From positions 1,197,469 to 1,261,468 of the forward strand of contig NZ_FOZI01000001.1 in NCBI RefSeq assembly GCF_900114495.1: a stretch of 64,000 nt of DNA, read 5' to 3'. Below, one piece after another: positions 8,761 through 16,363 of this stretch (positions within the stretch are counted from its first letter, which is position 1; every line of letters begins with the position of its first letter). The notes under the pieces are model-generated. The model was not told the DNA's origin and did no database searches. It saw only the letters and a program-made list of their open reading frames with translations. The position numbers and the translations under genes were made by a program. This stretch comes from Dyella sp. OK004. GTDB taxonomy: Bacteria > Pseudomonadota > Gammaproteobacteria > Xanthomonadales > Rhodanobacteraceae.

Positions 8761-9525
8761 ATGACGGCCTTTGCCAGCTATCCCAGCCTTGCCGGCCGCA
8801 ATGTGCTGATCACCGGTGGCGCCAGCGGCATCGGCGCGTCCTTCGTCGAACATTTCGCGAAGCAGGGCGCGCGGGTCGGCTTTATGGACCGCGACGATGC
8901 TTCCGCGCATGCCTTGATGGCGCAGCTTGGCGGCGTCGCGCATGCACCGGTGTACCAGCATTGCGACATCACCGACCTCGATGCTTTGCAGGCCACGATC
9001 AAAACGCTGCGCGAAGCGACCGGTCCGTTCTCGGTGCTGGTCAATAACGCGGCCAACGATGTGCGCCACTCGCTAGCCGATGCCGATGAAGCGCTGTTCG
9101 AACAAAACATAGCGGTGAACCTGCGTCACCAGGTTTTCGCCACCAAGGCGGTGATCCCCGATATGCGTTCGCTCGGCGGCGGCTCGATCATCTGCCTGGG
9201 CTCCGTCGGCTGGATGCAGAAGAATGCCGGCTATCCGCTGTACGCCATGGCGAAGGCGGGCATCCACGGTTTCGTCAACGGCATGGCGCGCGAACTTGGC
9301 GCTCATCGCATCCGCATCAATTGCCTGGTGCCGGGCTGGGTGATCACCGAAAAGCAGCGGCGACTGTGGCTGGATGCCGAAGGCGAGGCCTCGATCAAAC
9401 GCATGCAGTGCATGCCCGGCTATCTCGACGCAGCGGATCTGGCGCGCGCCGCCCTGTTCCTTGCCGCAGACGACAGCCGCATGTGCACGGGGCAGGATTT
9501 TATCGTTGATGGTGGCTGGGTATGA
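8761..9525 (+). CDS. SDR-family sugar 1-dehydrogenase (probable D-galactose dehydrogenase)
   Basis: A 254-residue classical short-chain dehydrogenase. It has the nucleotide loop TGGASGIG (residues 18-25), Asp43 at the end of beta-2 (favouring NAD), NNAAND (95-100) and the catalytic Ser148, Tyr161 and Lys165 (YPLYAMAKAG). The ATG at 8761 is 4 bp after the dgoD stop, with GAGGCG just before it. Sitting between dgoD and a lactonase, it most likely oxidises galactose to galactono-lactone, the first step of the De Ley-Doudoroff route. E. coli dgo operons lack it. Related SDRs act on xylose, arabinose or fucose, so sugar specificity is an inference from context. Confidence 0.85.
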   Translation: MTAFASYPSLAGRNVLITGGASGIGASFVEHFAKQGARVGFMDRDDASAHALMAQLGGVAHAPVYQHCDITDLDALQATIKTLREATGPFSVLVNNAANDVRHSLADADEALFEQNIAVNLRHQVFATKAVIPDMRSLGGGSIICLGSVGWMQKNAGYPLYAMAKAGIHGFVNGMARELGAHRIRINCLVPGWVITEKQRRLWLDAEGEASIKRMQCMPGYLDAADLARAALFLAADDSRMCTGQDFIVDGGWV

Positions 9526-10418
9526 GTCTCGCGGTTCGCGTTGCCCATGCGCATCCGCACATCCTCGGCGAGGGCGTGCTGTGGGAAGAGCGCGAACAGG
9601 CCGTTTACTGGACCGATATTGCTGGCAGCACGCTGTGGAGGCTGCATCCGGCCGATGGCCATATCACGCATTGGCGCATGCCCGAACGGCTGGCATCGTT
9701 CGCGTTGTGCGAGGCCGAGGGATGGCTGCTGCTCGCGCTGGCGTCGCAGCTCGCGTTCTTCCATCTCGAACAACAACTGCTGATTCCGCTGCACGCCATC
9801 GAGCACGGCTTGTCCACGCGCGCCAACGACGGTGCCTGCGATCGCCAGGGCCGCTTCGTGTTTGGCACGCTGCACGAACCTGCCGCGGGTGCGAAGCAAC
9901 CCGTCGGGGGTTTCTATCGGCTGCATACCGACCTGCGGCTGGAGAAACTACCGCTGCCCAGCGTGGCCATCAGCAACAGCATCGCTTTCAGTCCGGCCGG
10001 CGATCGCATGTATTTCTGCGATTCGCTGACCCGCAAGATTCTCTGCTGCGACTACGGCGACCGGCTCGGTGCGCCGCGCGTGTTCGTCGATCTCGATGGG
10101 ATCGCAGGTGAGCCCGATGGCTCGGCGGTCGATGCGGAGGGTGCGCTATGGAATGCGCAATGGGGTATGCACCGCGTAGTGCGTTACCTACCCGACGGAA
10201 CGGAAGACCTGGTGCTCGATCTGCCGGCGCGCCAGCCGACGCGTCCGGCGTTCGGTGGACCCGATTTGAAAACGCTCTACGTCACCAGCGCACGTGACGG
10301 CCTTACCGCGACCCAACTTGCCGACGACCCTCATGCCGGCGCGCTGTTCGCCCTGGCCGCCCCCGTGGCGGGCCTGCGCGAACCGCGCTTCACCGGTTCA
10401 CCGCCTCACCACGGATAG
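9522..10418 (+). CDS. SMP-30/gluconolactonase-family sugar lactonase
   Basis: A 298-residue six-bladed beta-propeller lactone hydrolase. The divalent-metal ligands are recognisable: the early Glu in HILGEGVLWEERE, the Asn in STRANDGACDRQG, the Asn in VAISNSIAFSPAG and the Asp in AGEPDGSAVDAEG. The start overlaps the dehydrogenase stop as ATGA, so the enzymes that make and open the lactone are translationally coupled. It would hydrolyse galactono-lactone to galactonate, feeding DgoD. No signal peptide is seen, so it acts in the cytoplasm. Confidence 0.9.
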   Translation: MSLAVRVAHAHPHILGEGVLWEEREQAVYWTDIAGSTLWRLHPADGHITHWRMPERLASFALCEAEGWLLLALASQLAFFHLEQQLLIPLHAIEHGLSTRANDGACDRQGRFVFGTLHEPAAGAKQPVGGFYRLHTDLRLEKLPLPSVAISNSIAFSPAGDRMYFCDSLTRKILCCDYGDRLGAPRVFVDLDGIAGEPDGSAVDAEGALWNAQWGMHRVVRYLPDGTEDLVLDLPARQPTRPAFGGPDLKTLYVTSARDGLTATQLADDPHAGALFALAAPVAGLREPRFTGSPPHHG

Positions 10419-10474
10419 TCGAACACGGAAGGCCACATGGCCGATCCGTCTCCAGCGAACGCAGGAATCCATCC

Positions 10475-11893
10475 ATGAATACTGTTACTCCGACGACTGC
10501 CGCTTCATCCTCCGCCGCACCGGTTCCAGCGGCGGCCTCGCGTGCTACTGCTGTATTCACCTGCATCCTCGCCGCGCTCGCCGGCCTGATGTTCGGTCTG
10601 GATATCGGCGTGATTTCCGGCGCCAGCCAATTTATCCAGAAGGAATTTCAGATCTCCGATCACATGATCGAGTGGATCGTGAGCAGCATGATGCTGGGCG
10701 CGGCGCTGGGCGCGCTCGGTGCCAGCTGGATGTCAGCCGCACTCGGCCGCAAGCGCTCGCTGATTCTTGGCGCCGTATTGTTCGTCACCGGCTCGCTGCT
10801 GTGCGGCTGGGCCTGGTCGCCGGAAGCACTGATTGCCGCGCGCCTGATTCTGGGCCTGGCCATCGGCATCGCCACGTTCACCGCCCCGCTGTATCTGGCC
10901 GAAGTGGCGCCGGAACATATTCGCGGCGCAATGATCTCGCTGTACCAGCTGATGATCACCATTGGCATCCTGGTCGCCTTCCTTTCCGACACCGCCTTCA
11001 GCTACACCGGCAACTGGCGCTGGATGCTTGGCGTGATCGCGATTCCCGGCGCGCTGTTCCTATTCGGCGTGTTCTTTCTGCCCGACAGCCCGCGCTGGTT
11101 GATGATGCGCGGCCGCCAGCGCGACGCGCACGACGTGCTGATCCGCCTGCGCGGCGATGAAAGCGTGGCGCATCGCGAAATGACCGACATCGCCGAACAA
11201 CTGAAGACGCCGCAGCGCGGCTGGCACTTGTTCCTGGAGAACGCGAACTTCCGCCGCTCGGTCGGCCTTGGCGTGCTGCTGCAGCTGATGCAGCAGTTCA
11301 CCGGCATGAACGTGGTGATGTACTACGCGCCGCGCATCTTCGAGAACATGGGCTATGACCCCCACGCGCAGCTGTGGTTTACCGCTATCGTGGGCCTTAC
11401 CAATGTGCTGGCCACCTTTATCGCTATCGGCCTGGTCGATCGCCTGGGCCGCAAGCCGATCCTGTACATCGGTTTCGTGGTGATGGCGCTGGGCCTGGGC
11501 GTTGTCGGCGCGATGATGCACCTGGGCATCACCTCGCACGTCGAGCAGTTGTTCACCGTCGGCATGCTGCTGGTCTTCATCGTCGGCTTCGCCATGTCCG
11601 CCGGCCCGCTTGTGTGGACGCTGTGCTCGGAAGTGCAGCCGCTGAAAGGCCGCGACTTCGGCATCGGCTGCTCCACCTTCACCAACTGGATCGCCAACAT
11701 GATCGTCGGCGCCACCTTCCTCAGCCTGCTACACGGCATCGGTAACGCCGCCACCTTCTGGCTCTACGCCGGCCTCAACCTGGTGTTTATCGTGCTGACC
11801 TTCTGGCTGGTGCCGGAGACCAAGGGCGTCACCCTCGAACAGATCGAGAGCAAGTTGATGGCGGGTAAGCGACTGCGTGAAATCGGGCGCTGA
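10475..11893 (+). CDS. MFS sugar porter (galactose/H+ symporter type)
   Basis: A 472-residue, twelve-helix inner-membrane carrier of the sugar-porter family (GalP/XylE type). Family signatures are GLDIGVISGA in helix 1, GRKRS and LGRKPIL in the loops after helices 2 and 8, PDSPRWLM before the central loop, and PETKGVTLE after helix 12. It lies 56 bp after the lactonase and closes the galactose operon. A perfect hairpin follows 17 bp after the stop. It would bring the monosaccharide from the periplasm, where GalM acts, to the cytoplasmic dehydrogenase. Galactose as substrate is inferred from the operon. Confidence 0.92.
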   Translation: MNTVTPTTAASSSAAPVPAAASRATAVFTCILAALAGLMFGLDIGVISGASQFIQKEFQISDHMIEWIVSSMMLGAALGALGASWMSAALGRKRSLILGAVLFVTGSLLCGWAWSPEALIAARLILGLAIGIATFTAPLYLAEVAPEHIRGAMISLYQLMITIGILVAFLSDTAFSYTGNWRWMLGVIAIPGALFLFGVFFLPDSPRWLMMRGRQRDAHDVLIRLRGDESVAHREMTDIAEQLKTPQRGWHLFLENANFRRSVGLGVLLQLMQQFTGMNVVMYYAPRIFENMGYDPHAQLWFTAIVGLTNVLATFIAIGLVDRLGRKPILYIGFVVMALGLGVVGAMMHLGITSHVEQLFTVGMLLVFIVGFAMSAGPLVWTLCSEVQPLKGRDFGIGCSTFTNWIANMIVGATFLSLLHGIGNAATFWLYAGLNLVFIVLTFWLVPETKGVTLEQIESKLMAGKRLREIGR

Positions 11894-11910
11894 GCGAATC
11901 GGAAACGGTT

Positions 11911-11936
11911 CCAGAAGCCTGTTCACAGGCTTCTGG
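11911..11936 (+). terminator. Hairpin after the galactose operon
   Basis: CCAGAAGCCTG (11911-11921) and CAGGCTTCTGG (11926-11936) form an 11-bp perfect stem with a TTCA loop, 17 bp after the MFS stop. There is no T run after it, so it may stabilise the 3' end or assist Rho rather than act as a classic intrinsic terminator. Confidence 0.5.
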
Positions 11937-11968
11937 AGTTCGCTGGACGGCTCCTCATGAGGGCTTGC

Positions 11969-11998
11969 TTGTTGGAGGCCTGAGGCATGGATTACACT
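11969..11998 (+). promoter_or_regulatory. Possible sigma-70 promoter of the toxin-antitoxin pair
   Basis: TTGTTG (11969-11974) and TACACT (11993-11998) are spaced by 18 bp and lie directly before the operator at 12001. Bound antitoxin would cover the start site. The hexamers are imperfect, so this is a guess by position. Confidence 0.4.
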
Positions 11999-12000
11999 TC

Positions 12001-12024
12001 ACTTGTACAAAAACACGTACAAGT
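12001..12024. promoter_or_regulatory. YefM-type operator
   Basis: ACTTGTAC (12001-12008) and GTACAAGT (12017-12024) are perfect 8-bp inverted arms. They carry TGTACA (12004-12009) and CGTACA (12016-12021), whose centres are 12 bp apart. TGTACA cores at that spacing are the known recognition pattern of the E. coli yefM-yoeB operator. The site is 14 bp before the antitoxin start. Confidence 0.7.
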
Positions 12025-12037
12025 AGGAAAGCAGGCC

Positions 12038-12448
12038 ATGCGCACCATCAATTTCAGCGATGCCCGGGGCAACCTCAAAGAGGTGCTCGACAACGTTGCA
12101 TCGGATCACGCCATCACCCTCATCAAGCGTCGTGACGCCGAGGATGCCGTGGTGATGTCCGTGAGCGACTACAACTCCATCCAGGAAACCCTGTATCTGT
12201 TTGGCAACCCTGCCAACGCGGAGCGCCTACATACCGCTATGGCGGAAGCCGAAGCATCGCTTCCGGCTGGTGCGCGAATACTGGGGCCGAAGGGCAACGC
12301 AAGCATGCCCACCGTGAAGACCGCCAAGAAAAACGGTCCACGCAAAGTGATGATGGTGCAGGAGAGCAAGAGCCGCGTGGATAGTTACAAGGTTCCTCGC
12401 CCACCCAAGAAGGCAACCGCCAAGCCGCGCGGGAAGAAAGGCGCGTAA
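12038..12448 (+). CDS. yefM: YefM/Phd-family antitoxin with long basic tail
   Basis: The antitoxin should neutralise the downstream YoeB and repress the operon. Residues 1-80 are the Phd/YefM fold (MRTINFSDARGNLKEVLDNV, then VMSVSDYNSIQETLYLFGN and ANAERL). After residue 85 there is a tail of about 50 residues very rich in Lys, Arg and Pro that ends PRGKKGA; typical YefM proteins stop near residue 80-90. The ATG at 12038 follows AGGAAAG and an operator. The frame opens 17 codons earlier, inside the operator, which I reject. The toxin ATG follows the stop with no gap. Confidence 0.9.
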   Translation: MRTINFSDARGNLKEVLDNVASDHAITLIKRRDAEDAVVMSVSDYNSIQETLYLFGNPANAERLHTAMAEAEASLPAGARILGPKGNASMPTVKTAKKNGPRKVMMVQESKSRVDSYKVPRPPKKATAKPRGKKGA

Positions 12449-12775
12449 ATGGCGATCCAAAAGGAAAGGGATGACCTTTGGTGGATGGGCCAAGGCTGGG
12501 AAGACTACCTCTACTGGCAGGCCAACGATCCCAAGAAGGTCGAAGCCATCAATGACCTGATTACAGATATCCGGCGGAATCCGTGGGCTGGCTTGGGCAA
12601 GCCAGAGCCGCTCAAAGCCAATTGGGCAGGATGGTGGTCACGCCGCATCACCATCGAGCATCGCCTGGTCTACCGATTGTTCGACATGGATAAGCCAGGC
12701 AAGGGGCAAGCGAAGCCCGGGAAGATCACGGTGATCCAGATCGCTCAGGCTCGCTTTCACTACGGCAAGAAATAA
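12449..12775 (+). CDS. yoeB: YoeB-family ribosome-dependent mRNA interferase toxin
   Basis: A 108-residue relative of YoeB (usually about 84). The conserved body is obvious: WEDYLYWQANDPKK, INDLITDIRR, GKPEPLK, WSRRITIEHRLVY and the terminal RFHY. The catalytic set corresponds to E. coli Glu46, Arg65 and His83, here Glu53, Arg72 and His104, so it looks active. It differs by about seven extra N-terminal residues, an insertion DKPGKGQAKPGK before the last strand, and two lysines after the terminal HY-G. The start is directly after the antitoxin stop. It cleaves mRNA in the ribosomal A site if it behaves like the family. Confidence 0.93.
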   Translation: MAIQKERDDLWWMGQGWEDYLYWQANDPKKVEAINDLITDIRRNPWAGLGKPEPLKANWAGWWSRRITIEHRLVYRLFDMDKPGKGQAKPGKITVIQIAQARFHYGKK

Positions 12776-12841
12776 GCCCGCGAAGTATCAATACCCGCAT
12801 GGATGTGCTGACGCTCGCTCCCGGCGACCGGGTATGGCCAT

Positions 12842-14038
12842 TTATCCACGCGTCTTGCCGTGCTCTTTTCCAGCGCTGACCACTTCGGCCTTCACGGCAT
12901 CCGTATGCTGCCCCAGCATCGGCGCCGCAAACGGCTTCGGCCCCGGCGTCCGGCCGAATTTAATAGACTGCGCCACGCCGTGATATTGGCCCACAGTGGG
13001 ATGCTCCAGCGTGCCGACGATGCCTTCGGCCACCACTTGCGGATGCTCGAACATATCCTCGATACGGCGCGCGGCGGCGCAAGGCACCTCGTCACCGAAC
13101 AGGCTTTCCCATGCCATCGCACTGTGCGCGGCGAGCGCGTCGTGGAGCTTCGGCAGAATCTCCGCCGCATGCTCAGCGCGCTTGCGCACGCTGTCATAGC
13201 GCTCATTGGCGGCCAGCGCCTGCAAACCGGTCTTCTCGCATAACGCGCGCCAGAAATGCGGCGTGTTGGCGGAGATATAGATGTAGCCGTCTGATGTCGG
13301 ATGGATACCGGTGACGCCGCCGGAGCGCATATCGCGCCCGATATCCAGCGATTCGCCATCCGCCCAGATCAACCGCGCTGACTGCATGGTTAGCGCGCTG
13401 CGCAACAACGACACTCCCACAAACTGCCCCAACCCGCTGCGCTCACGCTCGAAGAGCGCAGACGACACACCCGCCGCGAGCAGGGCCGCGGTGTAGTAAT
13501 CCACCACCGAGCCGTAGATGATTTCCGGTGGACCACCGCGCTTGCCTTGCAGCGCGCACATGCCGGTCATGGTCTGCAGCACCTGGTCATAGCCGGCCTT
13601 GTCCTTCATCGGCCCGCTCTCGCCATAACCCGTCACCGCGCAATAAATCAACCGCGGATTGATCACGCTCAGCGATTCGAAATCGATCCCCAGCCGCTTC
13701 GGCACATTCGGGCGGAAGTTATGCACCAACACATCCGCTTCACGCACCAGCTTGAGCAGCGTCGCGTGATCGTTGGCGTTCTTCAGATCCAGCACCATCC
13801 CGCGCTTACTGCGATTCACCCCGAGAAACGCTCGGCTCTCGCTAGGCAAGGTCGACGGATACTGTCGCAGATTATCCCCGCCCGGCGGCTCGATCTTGAC
13901 CACATCCGCACCCTGATCCGCGAGCAAGGTGCACCCATAAGGCCCCGCGATATAGGCACTTAAATCAAGCACACGGATGCCATCCAGCGGCCCCCGCGAA
14001 ACCGGCGAAACCGCCGCATCAGGTGGAATGCTTTCCAT
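12842..14038 (-). CDS. Class III (CaiB/BaiF) CoA-transferase
   Basis: A 398-residue family III CoA-transferase. N-terminal GIRVLDLSAYIAGPYGCTLL, ADVVKIEPPGGD, LVHNFRPNVPKRLG and AVTGYGESGP are standard family stretches. Asp151 in KAGYDQVLQ is at the position of the catalytic aspartate that forms the CoA-anhydride intermediate. The substrate acid cannot be told from sequence. It stands alone on the minus strand between the toxin-antitoxin pair and a dispersed repeat. A CoA-ester lyase gene is found 13 kb away on the same strand, which may or may not be related in function. Confidence 0.9.
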   Translation of the reverse strand: MESIPPDAAVSPVSRGPLDGIRVLDLSAYIAGPYGCTLLADQGADVVKIEPPGGDNLRQYPSTLPSESRAFLGVNRSKRGMVLDLKNANDHATLLKLVREADVLVHNFRPNVPKRLGIDFESLSVINPRLIYCAVTGYGESGPMKDKAGYDQVLQTMTGMCALQGKRGGPPEIIYGSVVDYYTAALLAAGVSSALFERERSGLGQFVGVSLLRSALTMQSARLIWADGESLDIGRDMRSGGVTGIHPTSDGYIYISANTPHFWRALCEKTGLQALAANERYDSVRKRAEHAAEILPKLHDALAAHSAMAWESLFGDEVPCAAARRIEDMFEHPQVVAEGIVGTLEHPTVGQYHGVAQSIKFGRTPGPKPFAAPMLGQHTDAVKAEVVSAGKEHGKTRG

Positions 14039-14150
14039 ACGCCGTGCTTCCGCAGAACTCCAAAACCCAAAGCCTAGACAACTTTGCGCCGAGACCCCGT
14101 AAAGAAACAGCCGGACTTCATATGTTCACCCGACACAAACCCTTGCGTCA

Positions 14151-14525
14151 TCGCGAGCACCCAACCCTCTCCACGGAGGGGAGAGGGAGCAAAGCAGCAA
14201 TGCCCCACGGCGGAGAAAACCATCGCGACGCCTGACACTGGAAGATGCGTAGCTACAGAGCGCACCGCCTGCTCTCAGGCCATTTCTCTTTGGTTACTTT
14301 CTCTTTGGGCCAGCAAAGAGAAAGTGACCCGAGCCGCGGCAGCGGTTCGGAAGCCCGCGGCAGGCGAGCCAGAGCACGCAGACGCCAAAACCGAGCGACA
14401 ACGCCACTGGATGACCAGCTTCGCTGTTGTGAAGCGCCTCCGGCCTTCGCCGGAATGACGAAGTAGGGGGGAATGTCGCAAGGGCAGAATCCTCACCCCA
14501 ACCCTCTCTCAGAAGGGAGCCGAAG
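14151..14525 (+). repeat. Dispersed intergenic repeat, copy 1
   Basis: This fills the 470-bp gap 14039-14508. It begins with a CCCTCTCC/GGGGAGAGGG hairpin and passes through the conserved core GCCTGACACTGG...GGCAGGCGAGCC. The core holds a 16-bp stem at 14292-14329 (GGTTACTTTCTCTTTG against CAAAGAGAAAGTGACC). It ends with a CCGGCCTTCGCCGGAATGA palindrome and another C-rich block. The last part overlaps the stop codon of the GH127 gene. Other copies are at 24430, 39201 and 41750. Confidence 0.85.
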
Positions 14526-16359
14526 CGTCATCAGGCGCCAGCGACATCCACGTCAATCGCCACACCCCATCCACCCGCCCCCCAGCGCAAAAATAAGGCT
14601 CAAACACCAACGGCTCCCGATACCCCAACCTCAACACAACCCTCGGCACATCCCCCGACACACTCTCCAACCACTCAGACTCCGGCCCATCCGGCACCCG
14701 CACCGTCTCCTCCACCTTGAACCCATCAATCAACCCAGTGGCGTACACCAACGGCCCCCGTGTCACCGCCAGATAATCAAAGCGCAACACCTGCTGCCGC
14801 ACCGCCTCGCCATCCGGCGCCCGCGACTCCTGCACATTGCGATTCATCGCACGATGCGTACGGATCGCCATCGGCAAGCGCAGCACCACCTCGTCACCAT
14901 CGCGCCACGCCCGCTCGATCACCGCATAAGCGCCGGGCGCCGCCTCCACAACATCGCCATCTACCTCGATGACAGCACCAGCAGCCCACGACGGCACACG
15001 CAAACGCACGGCGAAGCGCGCCTCGTGTTCAACCGCGAGCTTCAGGCGCACCTCACCCTCGAACGGATACGCCGTGCGCTGTTCCACCACCACCTTGCCC
15101 GCCACCGGCAACACCAACTCCGCCGCACCCGCGCCATACAGATGCACCGCGATGCCATCCTCCGTGCGCGCGTAGGCGACGCCGGGCAGTTCCTCCAGCG
15201 CCATGGCGCCGCTCGACTTGCAGCAACGCCAATAGGTCGTGTGCACACGGCGCCCGTTGGGAAACACGTAGTAGCACCAGTCCTCGCCGTTCGGCGCCTG
15301 CGCACCGAGCAGGTCGTTATAGGCGGTGCGTTCAATCTCCTCGGCGTACTTCGCTTCACCACTGATGGCCAGCAGTTCGCGGTTGAGTTGGATCCACGCC
15401 AGGCTGGAACAGGTTTCCACATAACCGTAGGGACTGAACACGCCGGCCGGATTGAACACTTCGCGCGAGCGATGCGCCACGCCACCCCACGGGCCGCCGC
15501 CCAGCGTCAGATGATGATCGCGGATGCTGTGCCACATGCGGTCCAGCACGCGTCGGTAGGTGGCGTCACCCGTGATGCGATAGAGCTTGGCGAGACCAAC
15601 CAGATTCCAGGCGAGCTGATAGGCCTTGCCTGTAGCGATCTCCGACGCATCGGCACCCGCCTCCACGCGTTGCAGCAGCGCAAGCGCGGGATTGCGATCA
15701 GCCTGCCCTAGGACGTGCAATGCGAGATCCAGGTAGCGCTGTTCGCCGGTGGCGAGATGCAGCTCTGCCATCGGGTCCATCAACACAGTGGCGGACATGC
15801 CGTGGTGATTGCCGAGCTCGGTGATGTCGATGCCTTCATCGATCAGCGTGTGCCAGCACAGATCGCCGATGCGACGGGCCGCGTCGAGATAACGCGGCTC
15901 GGGAAAATGCCGATGCACTTCCAACAAGCCGAGCACCAGATAGGCGTGGTTCCAGATATCCCAGGTGCGCACGCTGGGCTCGCCGTTCCAGCTCACCGGT
16001 TTGGGCCGCTGCCTGCGCATGAAGCGGCGCTCGGGTGCGTAGGTGCCGAGATAGCCATCGGCTTCTTGCACGCTGACCAGAAAATCCGCCACACGACGCA
16101 GGCGTGCAAGCAGATCCGCATCCGCCGTGCGCGCAGCGGCTTTTGCCGCGGCGTACAGCCATTTGCCCGCGTGTTCGCCATACCAGTCGCCCTCCGCATT
16201 GGTAGCGCGCTGCTCGGGCCCAAAGATCACGATGGCGGGGCTGTGTTCGTCGACGATGAAATGCGAGAGACGGCCGCGCGCGTTCGCGTCCAGCGCTTCG
16301 CCCAGCAGGCCGCCGAGTCGCACTTTGGACGCAGCGGGTGTGTCGTTGGCGATGCTCAT
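14509..16359 (-). CDS. GH127-type hydrolase (DUF1680; beta-L-arabinofuranosidase family)
   Basis: About 616 residues with an (alpha/alpha)6-barrel N-terminal part (DWYGEHAGKWLYAAAKAA, VQEADGYLGTYAPERRF, WDIWNHAYLVLGLLEVHRH) and the family's cysteine cluster in WRCCKSSGAMALEELPG. Those cysteines bind zinc, and one is the nucleophile in characterised GH127 members. No signal peptide is visible, so it is probably cytoplasmic. I prefer the ATG at 16359, just after the upstream stop; a second ATG at 16374 overlaps that gene. Tight spacing to the SUMF1-fusion gene argues for co-transcription. Activity on L-arabinofuranosides is the family norm, not shown here. The stop codon lies inside a dispersed repeat. 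Confidence 0.87.
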   Translation of the reverse strand: MSIANDTPAASKVRLGGLLGEALDANARGRLSHFIVDEHSPAIVIFGPEQRATNAEGDWYGEHAGKWLYAAAKAAARTADADLLARLRRVADFLVSVQEADGYLGTYAPERRFMRRQRPKPVSWNGEPSVRTWDIWNHAYLVLGLLEVHRHFPEPRYLDAARRIGDLCWHTLIDEGIDITELGNHHGMSATVLMDPMAELHLATGEQRYLDLALHVLGQADRNPALALLQRVEAGADASEIATGKAYQLAWNLVGLAKLYRITGDATYRRVLDRMWHSIRDHHLTLGGGPWGGVAHRSREVFNPAGVFSPYGYVETCSSLAWIQLNRELLAISGEAKYAEEIERTAYNDLLGAQAPNGEDWCYYVFPNGRRVHTTYWRCCKSSGAMALEELPGVAYARTEDGIAVHLYGAGAAELVLPVAGKVVVEQRTAYPFEGEVRLKLAVEHEARFAVRLRVPSWAAGAVIEVDGDVVEAAPGAYAVIERAWRDGDEVVLRLPMAIRTHRAMNRNVQESRAPDGEAVRQQVLRFDYLAVTRGPLVYATGLIDGFKVEETVRVPDGPESEWLESVSGDVPRVVLRLGYREPLVFEPYFCAGGRVDGVWRLTWMSLAPDDASAPF

Positions 16360-16363
16360 GCGC

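Noticed and set aside
14084-14496. Open frames inside the dispersed repeat (peptides such as RESNQREMA ends)
   Set aside because: Similar peptides arise in all copies from the repeat's hairpins in several frames. There is no ribosome site, and sequence similarity is at the DNA level in both strands.
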